Position numbers and translations under genes: made by a program. Under the pieces are notes generated by a model. That model was not told the origin of the DNA and searched no databases. It worked only from the letters and a program-made list of their open reading frames with translations. This document shows positions 1 through 10,240 of a stretch of 52,820 nt of DNA, in pieces. Within the stretch, counting starts at the first letter, position 1, and each line of letters starts with the position of its first letter. This DNA comes from Martensiomyces pterosporus (taxonomy: Eukaryota; Kickxellomycota; Kickxellomycetes; Kickxellales; Kickxellaceae). Location of the stretch: positions 1 to 52,820 of the forward strand of contig MU604041.1 in NCBI GenBank assembly GCA_025201845.1, given 5' to 3'.

Positions 1-204
1 GGGGGCGGTGTGGACGAAGGAGGGGCTCATGTACAGGTCGCTCTTGTACCCGGGCTTGAGGCCCAGAGCGAGCTCGGAGCTCAGACGCGAGATGATGGCG
101 CTCAGCTGCTCATCAGAGACTGCAAAGGCGGCAGAGATCTGAGCCAGGAACTCGAGCTGCCTGCTAGACAGCGCAGAGACAGCAGATGATGACGTGAAAG
201 ACAT
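1..204 (-). CDS. Hexokinase/glucokinase-family protein, N-terminal 68 residues (runs off left edge)
   Basis: The minus strand opens with an ATG at 204 and stays open to base 1, giving 68 residues cut by the window edge. The helical N-terminus followed by LKPGYKSDLYMSPSFVHTAP matches the start of fungal hexokinases and glucokinases, where a helix leads into a [ML]xPxFV..xPTG motif just before the LDLGGTN phosphate loop. That loop lies outside the window, so no catalytic residue can be checked. It differs clearly from the complete hexokinase at 24956-26371, which has PMIPTYVRGRPTG at the same place, so it is a divergent paralogue. If intact it would phosphorylate glucose or a related hexose in the cytosol, or act as a hexokinase-like regulator. 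The family call rests on this short stretch only. Confidence 0.7.
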   Translation of the reverse strand, partial: MSFTSSSAVSALSSRQLEFLAQISAAFAVSDEQLSAIISRLSSELALGLKPGYKSDLYMSPSFVHTAP

Positions 205-1035
205 TGTATAACTCTGGTGTGGGATGCGCAGAAGTGAACAGGGAGTGCTATGTGTAGGCAAATGTTGCGCGAGATGGAAGTATAGACAGGATTGCTGTTG
301 CTGATGAGCAGATCTCGATTGCAGGAAACAAGGGAGCAGGCTGCTGCTGCTTATATACACGCGAGCCCGCTAGTGCTTTATTTCACCTAGCGCCAAGGAA
401 GCACAATCGCTGTACAACGCTGCTCGAACCTCTTTCTCTCTCTGTAGACTATTACTCACCATTCTCGTTGGCGACCCCCTGCCAGATCCACAAATACACC
501 ATTTCGCAATGTATGCCCCCATTAGTTGGGGCAAGGGGAGGGATAGAGGCTACTGTTGCAATATCGCACGCTTATCGCCCAATCGTGCATCTTGCTCATA
601 GTCCCACTAAAGCCTCTGTGACTTTGTCCTGTCCCAGTCTTGCGCTCTCTTTAAACCGCCGACCATATCGACTTGCCATCGATTTGAGGCGATGGCGAGC
701 AACGGCGAATTCCAGCCAGTCCGGTGCCTCGCTCACTGCCACCTCGCCTCCCCAGTTTCCCCTTGCGGAAATTAGCACATTTCCCAGCGCTTCGCTGTGG
801 TTGGGGGAGACGAGTGTGAGGAAGGCATTTCAAAGTGCGCAACCACCCTTTCCAGCCAGCCCCGCGCCGCTGCGCGAGAAAACAAAACAAAGGCAAACCG
901 CGAATGCGCCAGGGTATTATGTGCAATTAATGCAGCCCATCAGCATCATCCCAGGGGCACTTGCCTTGCAAAGCAGCGCTTGTCTCCTCAAGCGTTTATT
1001 ATTAGAAAGCAAATAAAAGAATGGCGCAATTCACC
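205..1035. other. Intergenic region between the hexokinase-like gene and UNC-45
   Basis: About 830 bases with no supported gene. The left part is the promoter and leader of the minus-strand hexokinase-like gene. The right part is the 3' flank of the UNC-45-like gene. Open frames here are short, overlapping and lack recognisable protein features. Confidence 0.6.
350..357 (-). promoter_or_regulatory. TATA box of the left-edge hexokinase-like gene
   Basis: The minus strand reads TATATAAG about 146 bases upstream of the ATG at 204. Spacing and sequence fit a fungal TATA element. No other start codon lies nearby to claim it. Confidence 0.5.
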
Positions 1036-4000
1036 CTACTTTCTCACAGTGCCCACTAGCTCCAGTGCTCTCTTGGCGGCCGCATAGTACGGCAAGGCAG
1101 GGTCTCTGGACATCGACTGCAATTGCTCAACCGCCTTTGTCTGCCTTGCAATGCGCGCAGCCACCCTTGCATCCCCGCAGTTGGCTGCGTTGGCCCAAAT
1201 AACCGCCACTCTGTGCTTGAGCGCCGTCTGCATCTGCGCACTCACCGAGCTATCCTCCACCAACCCCACGAGCACGTCGGGGGCACGCGGGTGGACGAGA
1301 AACAGGTATCGGCAGCACCGCAGATCGTTGGTGAGAATTGCCAGCGCCCCACTGGCCGCGCTCCTTGTCTCGGCATCTTCCACGTCAGAGAGCGCAACAA
1401 GCAGGTGGAGTCTGTGCGATCGATACGCATCGACGGATTTGCCGTCATCAGCTCCATCATCGTCCGAAACCTCAACAATGCCCGAAGGCAGAATCTCTGC
1501 TGGCGTGTCCTCGTCGTCCACACTGGGCACGTTTTTGTCAGCGTTTCTGACATAGCGCTCAAACACGCTAGAGTCATACACCAGGTTGCACACCAGCTCA
1601 GTGGCCGCACGGCGGATCATCGGGTGGTCGCTGAGCACAACCATCTCAATCAGCCCAATGCCGTTCAGGTCGTTGGCCATGTACGCTCTCACGTCATGCG
1701 CAGACCCAGGCTCGCTGCTTGCGAGATTCGTCAGCGCCAAGAGGGCCTCGAATTTCATCAACAGCGCCTGCGTCTCGCTCTCCTCAGCCAGCAGCGATAG
1801 AAGCAAGCGCACCACAACGCGTGGGTCAGAGAACGCCAAGTGCGGGGGCACTGAGATGGCGATTTTGGCCAGTGCGAAGGCAGCATTCTTGTCCCTTTGC
1901 TGCCGAAGGGCCTGTGGAAGATGCGATTCTGCGCTGCTGCCGCCTGCCTTGGGTGCATCGCTTGTAAGAATGCTCAGTAAAGCGCGCACGCCGCCCTGCT
2001 GCACAACCATCCCACGCAAGCTCTGGGCTGTCGCCAACGACACCATTATCTCAGCAACCGTGTCCTTGATGCTGTCCGATGGATGCTGCTTGGGCTGCAC
2101 TGCGGAGACGAGCACCGAGATGCACCCGGCCTTGCAAACAAGCGATGCACGCTGAGACACGCACTCTGCCGAGTCAAGTCGCCTGCTCTCCTCGTCCTCT
2201 CCATCTTCCACTGCCTCGGCTTGCTTCAGATCCTCGCCGACAGTCCTAGGTTTGTTTCCATCAGCACTGGATGCTGTGTTTTTCTGCTGAGCACGCTTGC
2301 TCAGCCGCTGCAGCTGCTGCATACGCTTCTGCTCCTCGCTAAGTACTGGGCGGTGCTGCGTCAGGTTGCGGATGAGCATGGCAGTGCTGAACTTTAGCGA
2401 CGCTGAAGCATGCTTTTGCGCAAAAGAAAACAGCGACCGCAAGAGCTCGCCGTTCTGCGACACGTGCTCTTTCAGCCTTGGCTTGAGGCACAGATAGCCC
2501 AGTGCCTCTGCTGCCTTCTCCGCTGCTGGTGCTACCTCCTCGGATGCATCCTTTCCAGTACACTCGAGTATCCGTCGAATGTGGATGTCAGCCAGCTGCA
2601 CAGGGTCCATGTCCTCCTGCGGCGGCTCGCTAGGTATTTCCTCAATGCCACTCTGTGCCTCCTCCGCCTGGCCTCTACCCGCACCCGGTATGGCTGGAGC
2701 GCCCGACCATTTGGACAGCACGATTGCAGCAGCATCAGCCAGCCTTGCATCCATGGCAGTTGCCTTCTTTGATGCGCCTTTGCGTACCAGCGCTTGCACC
2801 AGCCCGTTTCCAAAGCTCTTCATCTGCGCGCCCACTTTGATATCCGCGCTGCACTCATCGGCCAGCCTCAGCAGGGCCAGCTGCGTCTCCTGCTTGTCGA
2901 ACTCACCCTGGTCCCACAGATCCTCCACCCACCCGCTCTTCAGCCACAGGTCCGCGGTCAGATCCGGGCCCACACCGGCCCCAAACAGCGAGGCAATCGC
3001 GAGCAGCCCTCGTGAGCGCTCAGCCTGCATATCCGACTGCACCCAGGAATCCAGGACACGAGTGGCCAGTGTGCGCATTTGAGTTATCGCAATGGGCGGT
3101 GCGCCAGAACGAGCCGCTGTGGTGTTCGCGCTGTATCCGGGGAATCTGCTGGAGTTGCTGGGGTCCTTGGCAGAGGAAATAAGCTGGCTGGCAATGAGCA
3201 TGGCCAGCGACCTCTTGTCGCCCACAGCCTCAGCGCTATCGCCCAGCATGCTGAGCAGCCTCTCAAGCGGCGAGCCTGCGCCGCTATTAGCGGATTTGCC
3301 CCGCGCGGCGGATTGGCTGACGAAGAGGTAAATAAACAGCGGTTTGTCTGCTGCCAGCAGCCGCAGGACGCCCTGCCCCACGCTTCTGAACTCGTCCGGT
3401 GTTGCAACGGGCAATGACCCAACAAGCCACACCTGCTCGATGAAAAATGCAAACGCCTGCGACAAGATCTGCCCTGCCTCTGTTTCCTCTCCGCCCAGTG
3501 TGTGCTCTGCTATATGCGTGGACAGGCTGTAGACAGCAGCTGCGTACATCCCAGCACCATGCCGGCATGCAGATTGCTTAAACGCCCCGTCGCCATCGTG
3601 AGAGTCCCAAGCCGCTGCGGTGTGCTTGGCAACGTCGATGAGCAGCTCCTTGGCACTCTCGCTTCCACGTGCTGGTTTCGGTGCCTCGTCTTCATCTGTC
3701 TGTACGGCTTTGGGTGCTGCTAGTTGCACGAGCGCTGATTTGAGGCAGTCGCCAAGTGGAGATGCAATCTTGGCGGCATTTGGTGCCTTGCTCTGCTGGC
3801 ATGATGTGTGGAAGGCGTCGAGTAGATCGAGCAGGTTTGCAGAGTCAAGCGTATACCCATTGCGTGCAGCTCGCAAGCCAAGAGCACGGATCGCATCGGG
3901 GACGCCATCGCAGTCTGCACGCGTATCTTCAGCAATAGACCTGGCCACTAGATCCACAATCTCCTTGTCAGTCCACTTCAGGTACTTGCTGCCAGCGCTG

Positions 4001-4400
4001 CTTCCAGATGCTGGTGGTCTGGCGATTGACAGTTCGCGGAATGTCTTTTCCACAGCGGCGATGCCTTCGGGCGTGCTGTACTTTGGCTCCTTAACCAAAG
4101 ATGCCGCTCGCGATATGTCGTCTCTTGCGCCTGGCTCATCGCCCAGGTCAGTCAGAAGCTGTGCTCTCTGTAGCAGCACATCGACCGCCTTTGTGTCGTC
4201 GGCCTGCAGCTCTACGATTGGTAGAAAGAGAGCATGCCTATGATGAGCTATACGCACCATGAAGCGGGCACCTTCTAGCTGGCATTGGAAGGCAGATTCA
4301 CCGCTGGTGCTTTGTGTGTACCTTGTGTGAGGCGCTCTATCTCGGCCAGTGCTTTGGTCCGCTGCCGAGCCGATGCGCTTTCGCCTGGCGCAGTCGTCAT
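1036..4400 (-). CDS. unc45: UNC-45/She4/Cro1-like myosin chaperone (UCS protein)
   Basis: A long alpha-helical ARM-repeat protein. UCS-domain proteins fold and stabilise myosin heads in the cytosol, often with Hsp90. The uninterrupted frame is 1036-4260 (1074 aa). Two things suggest a first exon at 4322-4400, starting with MTTAPGESASARQRTKALAE and joined by a 47-base intron at 4275-4321 (GTACAC...CTAG). Its phase matches, and the join makes a TPR-like segment (LTQEGARF...ALFLPIVELQADDT) ahead of AVDVLLQRAQLLTDLGDEPG, as in the TPR region of animal UNC-45. The joined protein would be 1105 aa. The middle holds a charged low-complexity linker (EDGEDEESRR), then the conserved C-terminal ARM/UCS block with VCKAGCISVLVSAV, LVCNLVY and VGLVEDSS. 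The first exon is inference; the ATG at 4260 is the fallback start. The call is firm for the family, less so for the start. Confidence 0.85.
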
Positions 4401-5078
4401 TCTAATGAAGTGCCTGGTGGGCTGCAGAATAAAATGCAAATAAAGAACAGCAGAGCTGCTTGTTTAAAAAAGCGGGGCAGTGAAAAGAAGAGGCAAAACA
4501 CCAAAGCGTGTCCGCGACGAGCAGCGAGCTGTCCATCCTTTCTGCTCCGCCCAGCCATCGCGAATGGCTCTGAAACCCTGTGCACACTCTTGGTAGCCCT
4601 GTTTCACACGCAAGCCAGCTCTACTGCCCCTCTGCTAGGAGCGCCTGGCTGGTTTGTGCCGTGCTGGAGCTGCCCGCCGATTCGGAAGCCCAGCTCTAGC
4701 TGATCTGTGTGGCCGGGCGAAGAAAAATGCAAGGGCGGCGTGCCCACGGCGAGGGTTGGGGGATGGCGCATAGACGAGCTGAGCTGAGCCACCCACCGGC
4801 CGATTCTCCCTAAAATTTTCGATGCTGCCTCTTGCCCAACAGCCCCAGCGCATTTAAATGGGCTGCAGCGAACAAGCGTCTCTTCTGGTTCTACAAAAAA
4901 CCGGTCTTCATTTAATACTATCACACTTCTTTCGCTCTCTTCGAGGTAAGCTCAACAGCCTCCGCATGTGCTGTGGTTTGCCGCGCTTGCCCGCTGCTGG
5001 CATGTGCTGAATTCTGCTCAAATACTTTACTTGCCTCGCCTTTTGCCCAGGTAGGAAGTACCAAAGCTCGCTGCAACA
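4401..5078. other. DPS1: Divergent promoter region of UNC-45 and AspRS, with a likely 5'-UTR intron
   Basis: About 680 bases between the divergent UNC-45-like and AspRS genes. A good donor (GAG|GTAAGC, intron from 4946) and a pyrimidine-rich acceptor (TTTTGCCCAG, ending 5050) frame a possible 105-base intron in the AspRS leader, 28 bases before the start codon. An AT-rich CATTTAAATG motif lies at about 4850. No coding gene is supported. Confidence 0.45.
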
Positions 5079-6942
5079 ATGTCCGAACAAGAAAAGGCAT
5101 CCGCCGCCGCACCCGCTGCCGCTGAGGCAGTCGCTGAGGTGACCGAGAAGATGCAGGAGGTAGTTCTCGACGCCGAGGGCAAGCCTCTGTCAAAGAAGGC
5201 TCTGAAGAAGCTTGAGAAGGAGCGCGAGAAGGAGCAGCGGAAGCAAGAGCGTCTTGCCCGCGAGGCTGCTGAGCGCGCAGCCCGTGAGGCCGCTGAGGTC
5301 GATTTTGCCAAGGAGAGCTACGGCAAGGCGGCTATGAACATGTCGCAGGAGAAGACGGAGACCAAGTGGGTTGAGGTCAAGGATCTCTCGGAGGCCATGG
5401 TTGGACAGACCGTCCATGTTCAGGCGCGTGTGCATACCTCGCGTGCCACCGGCAACAAGATGTGCTTCCTTGTTTTGCGCGAGGCTACGTCGACGGTCCA
5501 GGGCCTTTTGGTCGTCAACAAGGAGACGATCAGCAAGCAGATGGTCAAGTTCGCAGCCAGGTAAGTTGCAGCTGGTGCTGTGCGGCTCACAAGGATGCTG
5601 CCTTGTCTCTTCTATGCTGGATTGAGTCACATTTGATATGACGCACTTTGGAGTCCAGCTGAGCAAGGCGCCTATTCCCATGACTGATATCTCAGCTTGC
5701 ATATGACTAATTCCTCCCTTTTTCTGCCTGCGAATGTGATTTCCGTTTTGTAGCATCCCCTCCGAGTCGATTGTCTCGATCGTGGCCGAGGTTGTCAAGC
5801 CCCAGGAGCCCGTCAAGAGCTGCACTGTTGGCGATGTCGAGCTGCACCTGACCAAGCTCTTTGTGACCAGCGAGGTGACCGCCACCCTGCCATTCTCCCT
5901 CGAGGACGCCAGCAGACCCGAGACTGACTACGAGAAGGACCCGTCTCTTGTAAAGGTCCTTTTGGACACGCGTCTGAACAACCGTGTCGTTGATCTCCGC
6001 ACCATCACCAACAACGCGATCTTCAAGATCCAGGCCGCTGTGTGCCAGCTGTTCCGCGAGTACCTGACAAACGAGAAGTTCACCGAGATCCACTCGCCCA
6101 AGATCATCAGCACTGCGTCAGAGGGCGGCTCCAACGTGTTCCAGGTCACGTACTTCAAGCGCAACGCCTACCTCGCCCAGTCCCCGCAGCTGTTCAAGCA
6201 GATGTGCATTGCGGCGGACTTTGGCAAGGTGTTTGAGATTGCCCCTGTGTTCCGTGCAGAGGACTCCAACACCCACAGGCACTTGACGGAGTACATCGGG
6301 CTGGATCTTGAGTGCGCGTTCCGCGAGCACTACCACGAGGTCATGTATATGATCGGCGACATGTTCATCTATATCTTCAAGAACTTGGAGGAGAGGTGGG
6401 CGCATGAGCTGGCCATCGTTCGTCGCCAGTACCCGTCGGAGCCCATCAAGTTCAGCGACAAGCCCCTGAAGCTCGAGTACAAGGACGCCGTGGCGCTTCT
6501 GCGCAAGAATGGCGTTGAGATGGATGACTTTGAGGACCTCTCCACCCCCAACGAGAAGCTCCTCGGAAAGCTGGTCAAGGAGGAGTACGGAACCGACTTT
6601 TACATGCTCGACAAGTTCCCCCTGGCCGTGCGCCCATTCTACACCATGCCCGACCCCGAGGACCCGAGGTACTCGAACTCGTACGACTTCTTCCTCCGCG
6701 GCGAGGAGATCATGTCGGGCGCCCAGCGTATCCACGACGCGGCGTTCCTGGACGAGCGGATCAAGGCTCACGATGTCGACCCTGCGACGCTGAAGGACTA
6801 CGTCGAGGCGTTCAAGTTCGGATGCCCGCCGCACGCAGGCGGTGGCGTCGGTCTGGAGCGCGTCGTTATGTTCTACCTGGGTGTGGGCAACATCCGCCGC
6901 GCCTCGCTGTTCCCCCGCGACCCCAAGCGTCTGGACCCCTGA
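5079..6942 (+). CDS. DPS1: Cytosolic aspartyl-tRNA synthetase
   Basis: Charges tRNA-Asp with aspartate in the cytosol. There are two exons, 5079-5560 and 5754-6942, split by a 193-base intron (GTAAGT donor, TTTTGTAG acceptor) in phase 2; the join reads KFAA|SIPSE. The protein is 556 aa, the usual length for eukaryotic AspRS. The order is a Lys/Glu-rich helical N-terminal extension (residues about 1-90, typical of fungal and animal AspRS and able to bind tRNA), an OB-fold anticodon-binding domain ([18 protein letters not shown]), then a class II catalytic core. Motif 2 [15 protein letters not shown] starts at residue 327. Motif 3 GLERVVM ends its GLER at R530. It finishes with the eukaryotic signature [11 protein letters not shown]. 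It is transcribed divergently from the UNC-45 gene. The call is secure. Confidence 0.97.
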
Positions 6943-7116
6943 GCACTTTGCGGCTCGGCATGCGTGTGTGCAAAAGCTTGTGCCACATGTGATGGTGCCC
7001 TTTTCATAGTCTCATTCCAGCGCCTTCATCTTCTGCTTTGCTCACATGCTGAGCATTTGAATAGAGTGCTCTATTTTAGAACTGCACATGCTGAACGCAA
7101 CAACTACTCTCTTTGT

Positions 7117-7509
7117 CTACTGCCTGTACTTTACGCGATCAACGGCGATCAAATACTCCTTCGCCTCGTCCTGTGTATCGTGGTATCCGATGGGTGCCAG
7201 ATCGCAGTCGGCGCACGAGAGGTACTGCAGCCCATCAACGCGCTTCGAGAACCCGACGTTCTCAAAGTCCATCATATTCGTCAGACGCCAGAACCAGCCA
7301 CCGCTCCCAGCCCCAGTGAGGAGGCCCTCCACCTCGCTGGGCACGTCAACAGACAAAGTGGTGTCTGCGCCAAAGGCGGGCAGTGCTGCGCGTGGTGTGC
7401 GGCGGACCAGCTCGGCGATGCTGGCGCGCAGGATGGTGCACCGGCAGCCGGGCTTGGGACACGCAATAACGAATGGGTTCTTTTTGGCCGAGTCGGGTGC
7501 AGTTGCCAT
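7117..7509 (-). CDS. DSS4: Mss4/Dss4-type Rab-binding zinc protein
   Basis: A 130-aa protein of the Mss4 (RABIF)/Dss4 family, which binds nucleotide-free secretory Rab GTPases (Sec4, Rab8) and acts as a Rab chaperone or slow exchange factor. Two zinc-binding Cys clusters are visible: CPKPGCRC (C17, C22, C24) and SCADC (C99, C102). Between them lies the family hallmark MMDFENVGFSKRVDGLQYL, followed by DLAPIGYH; in human Mss4 the equivalents are MFIFENVGFTKDVGNIKFL and EIGPIGWH. Length is close to the human protein (123 aa). It is convergent with AspRS, 174 bases away. A single exon starts at a clear ATG. The identification is strong. Confidence 0.93.
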   Translation of the reverse strand: MATAPDSAKKNPFVIACPKPGCRCTILRASIAELVRRTPRAALPAFGADTTLSVDVPSEVEGLLTGAGSGGWFWRLTNMMDFENVGFSKRVDGLQYLSCADCDLAPIGYHDTQDEAKEYLIAVDRVKYRQ

Positions 7510-7818
7510 GTGTACGATATGCGGCTTCTGCGATGAAGGAGCGAGAAAGGATATGGTAAGAATGCTGCAGCACGCCTGGAAACTCGCTCATTGATTCCAG
7601 ATGCTGTGTCGAGAGATGCAGAGCGAGCAACTATGGTAAAAGACCGCATGGAGATGTATATAGAATGGTAGATTGGATTACGATGCTACAGGAAAATTGA
7701 AATAGAAAGGAAAGGAAATGAAACAGCTAAGGGAAATGGATGGAAAAGAGAGGCAATATAAACAGATAGGGAGGAAACGATATGAAACTACTTTTTGTTA
7801 GGCGGGTTTTTGTTGGTA
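7510..7818. other. Short intergenic region upstream of the Mss4-like gene
   Basis: About 310 bases: the promoter of the minus-strand Mss4-like gene and the 3' flank of the zinc-module gene. It is A/G-rich on the plus strand (runs of GGAAAGG and GAAATG). No gene is seen. Confidence 0.5.
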
Positions 7819-9264
7819 TTACAGCACATTCGATGTGATCTTGGACGACGGAGTCGGTCCAAATAGGTTTTCAATGATGCTGGCGTCGATAGACGAGACA
7901 GCGCTTGCAGCACCAGCCGAGGCAGATGCAGACACAGACCCAGCTAGAGCCGATGCTGTGGGGGCTGTGGCGGTGGTAGGCGTGGGCACATTAAACAGGT
8001 CGCCAAAGTCAAACGCGACCTGGCCAGCACCAGACGCACCACCCGGCACCACCGACGATGTGGTCGGAGCGCCCTCTGTCTGGGGCCAGTACAAGTCCGA
8101 CAGATCCAGAGGCGCCGCGCTGCCGCCATCGCCTGCTGGGGCCGTAGCAGCAGCCGTGCCTGGCGGGGACAAGAGCACCGACAGTGGATCAAATGGAGTC
8201 GAGGACGCGGCCGTTTGCGACAGCATCCTCGAGATCTCTTTGTCGTTTCCGATCAGCGACGCCAGCTCACCCGGGGTAAGCGGAGACTGCGTGTCAATAT
8301 CATCTGCGCCGCTCTCGCTATTGCTCGTAGTAGGGCTGGGCTGGCGGCTGGCACGCGGAATGACTGCGTCCTCGGTGGCCGACGACGACCTTGTAGATGG
8401 GACAGCCGAGGGAGGCGGCGAGTTGAGTGCAGCCAGGATGTCGTCTACATTACCATTAAGCAACAATGAATCAGCACCGCTCAAGGGTGGTGGTGGTGGC
8501 AAGGTGAGAGTGCTGGAAGATTCTGACGTAACGCTCGACAGGAGCTTGTCCAGCCACTCTGGATTCTCCTCGCTGGTGCCGCTGCTGTTGTACGAGGATT
8601 TGTCGCAGGTGCCAAGAGCGCATGGGCTGGCAGCTCCGGCAAGCCCACTCGCCTCATCATCACAATTGGAATTGCGCTGTTGCTGTTCATATTTACCTTG
8701 TGCCAGCAATAGGCCACTTGTGCCTATGGCATTGTCATCGTGGACCGCGGCAAGTGGCAGTGGCCGCAAGCTACTATTGTCTAGAGTAGAGCGACCAGCC
8801 ACATCGCCGCATATGCTAGCCAGCCAGTCTGGCAGTTGGCCCAGGCCACCCAAATCGGCCAACGGTGGCACCAGTGTCTTACTGCTCGCGCCTGCGGCCA
8901 CCGGCGTTGCCAGAGGCAGCGGCGGTGGCAAGGAACCATGCACCGCTCTGCTGGTGCCCGCAACCGTGGTTTTTGCATGCGTGGCTACTCGCTTGTGGTG
9001 GCGCCTCTCGTCCTTGGCTATCATGGCTTTCCGCTTCTTCGACCGCTTGCGGATGGACGGGACACTGTGGTCGTACTCAAAGTACTGCCCCATGTTCTGG
9101 CTGTCAAAGGGCCAGGTGCAGTCGAGATTCGAGCACATTTTAAATGTGCAGTTGGTGTCAACAAGAAAGTCCTCGACCTTGTGCGCGCACTTGGGGCATT
9201 CGGCCAGCGCGCCGCTGGTGGATTTCGGCGCGTCTGGCTGCATTGCTACTGCTGCGGTCGCCAT
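7819..9264 (-). CDS. Unrecognised protein with an N-terminal five-cysteine zinc module and long disordered tail
   Basis: A 481-aa protein; start chosen at the ATG at 9264 because conserved-looking sequence begins just after it. Residues 23-53 hold a compact Cys module (C23, C26, C39, C44, C49, in CPKC...NCTFKMCSNLDCTWPFD) like the short zinc segment at the N-terminus of USPL1-type proteins (CxxC...CxxxxCxxPxG). A basic cluster at about 72-93 (RKRSKKRK, RRHHKR) could be a nuclear localisation signal. The remaining 380 residues are Ser/Ala/Pro/Thr-rich and probably disordered, with short acidic-hydrophobic stretches (ENPEWLDKLLSSV, LDLSDLYWP, FDFGDLFNVP, IIENLFG) that resemble activation or co-factor-binding motifs. 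I infer a nuclear, possibly transcriptional role. The family is not known to me. A long antisense frame on the plus strand is a GC-codon shadow. Confidence 0.8.
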   Translation of the reverse strand: MATAAVAMQPDAPKSTSGALAECPKCAHKVEDFLVDTNCTFKMCSNLDCTWPFDSQNMGQYFEYDHSVPSIRKRSKKRKAMIAKDERRHHKRVATHAKTTVAGTSRAVHGSLPPPLPLATPVAAGASSKTLVPPLADLGGLGQLPDWLASICGDVAGRSTLDNSSLRPLPLAAVHDDNAIGTSGLLLAQGKYEQQQRNSNCDDEASGLAGAASPCALGTCDKSSYNSSGTSEENPEWLDKLLSSVTSESSSTLTLPPPPPLSGADSLLLNGNVDDILAALNSPPPSAVPSTRSSSATEDAVIPRASRQPSPTTSNSESGADDIDTQSPLTPGELASLIGNDKEISRMLSQTAASSTPFDPLSVLLSPPGTAAATAPAGDGGSAAPLDLSDLYWPQTEGAPTTSSVVPGGASGAGQVAFDFGDLFNVPTPTTATAPTASALAGSVSASASAGAASAVSSIDASIIENLFGPTPSSKITSNVL

Positions 9265-9867
9265 GGCTTCCTCTGAATTCGGCTGATGTGCAAAGCTTTG
9301 AAGACGCGTAAAAAGCGTGACGTGGCGAGAGAAGAAACAGTTGAGATCCGAGAGGGTAAATGCTGGATTTGTACACAATAGAGAGATGCGCGCGCGAGGG
9401 GATTTCGTTGCGTTTAATTTAAGGACTAGAGCAGCACGGAAAAGCGTAGAGTGGAACAGGAGAGCGGCGTTAGAGGGCACCAAAACAAAAGGAGCTCGAA
9501 AAAAATATTTTGCCAGTCGAGCAAAGCCCACTTGCCCCTCTTCCCCGCACACACGTCTACAGGCCAGTGCTTGCCGAGAAAAACAACAATGACGATAATC
9601 GTTGCAATATTCTGGAGGTGGACGAGGAAAAAATTTTACTTGCTGTAATTTTCTGGCACTCCCTGCGGCCAACGACAAAGTTCCGCCTCCAGCCTTTCAG
9701 ACCTGTGCCCCAGCGCAGCATGTGTGGGGCAGCGTCACGTGGAAGCGCTGAGTGTGGAGCGCTGATGCGCCAGCCTCTGGGCCTTGGCTGTGCCCTCTCC
9801 ACCTTGTCTCTACACCTTTGCATTTCCACTTGCTTTATTTTCTTGCCGCGAATCCGCATGCCACAAG
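9265..9867. other. Divergent promoter between the zinc-module gene and the ASDURF-like gene
   Basis: About 600 bases between divergent start codons. It contains AT-rich segments (9410-9425, 9500-9515 and 9625-9650) that could hold promoter elements for either gene. No coding or RNA gene is supported. Confidence 0.5.
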
Positions 9868-10062
9868 ATGTCGCAGGAGGCCCCCGAGTCGAAGATCAGC
9901 GTGCTTTCAGTGCTGGAGAGCGAGCTTGAGAACCTCAGCCCCAAGGCGCGTGTGTATGTGCAAAAGACAAAGTCGCCTGTGTACTTCTTGGCTGACCGCG
10001 GCGACGTGCTGCAGAAGACAAAGACGGAGCTGGAGAGCCTGAAGGCAAAGAGGGCCATATAG
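9868..10062 (+). CDS. ASDURF-like prefoldin-type small protein
   Basis: A 64-aa single-exon ORF starting at ATG 9868. The segment VYVQKTKSPVYFLADRGDVL followed by KTELESLK lines up with human ASDURF, the microprotein from the upstream ORF of ASNSD1 ([20 protein letters not shown] followed by LDELK). ASDURF is a prefoldin-like beta-type subunit of the PAQosome (R2TP/URI prefoldin-like) co-chaperone complex. The conserved pattern is an N-terminal helix (LSVLESELENL), a short hairpin with the FLADR motif, and a C-terminal helix, which is a minimal prefoldin coiled-coil hairpin. Here the ORF has its own stop 263 bases before the next start codon, and a pyrimidine-rich promoter-like tract lies between, so it looks like an independent gene rather than an uORF. 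The match was recognised by eye; a profile search would settle it. Confidence 0.75.
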   Translation: MSQEAPESKISVLSVLESELENLSPKARVYVQKTKSPVYFLADRGDVLQKTKTELESLKAKRAI

Positions 10063-10240
10063 CGAACTGGGCGTGCTCGAGCAGGCAGTAAGAAAGGATG
10101 GCTGAGTGAGACATGCATGGCGCCGGTGTGTGTATCTCGAGTAACCCTTTTGTCCTATTATCTTGGCTGTGAGAACCGCTGGCGATGAAGCAATTTGCTG
10201 CAAAAAGCGCGTGTACATATCTCTATTGTAGCCTCCACGC

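Noticed and set aside
7835..9286. Plus-strand open frame of 483 codons antisense to the zinc-module gene
   Set aside because: The minus-strand frame has a zinc module, NLS-like cluster and typical disordered composition; the plus frame has no recognisable motif.
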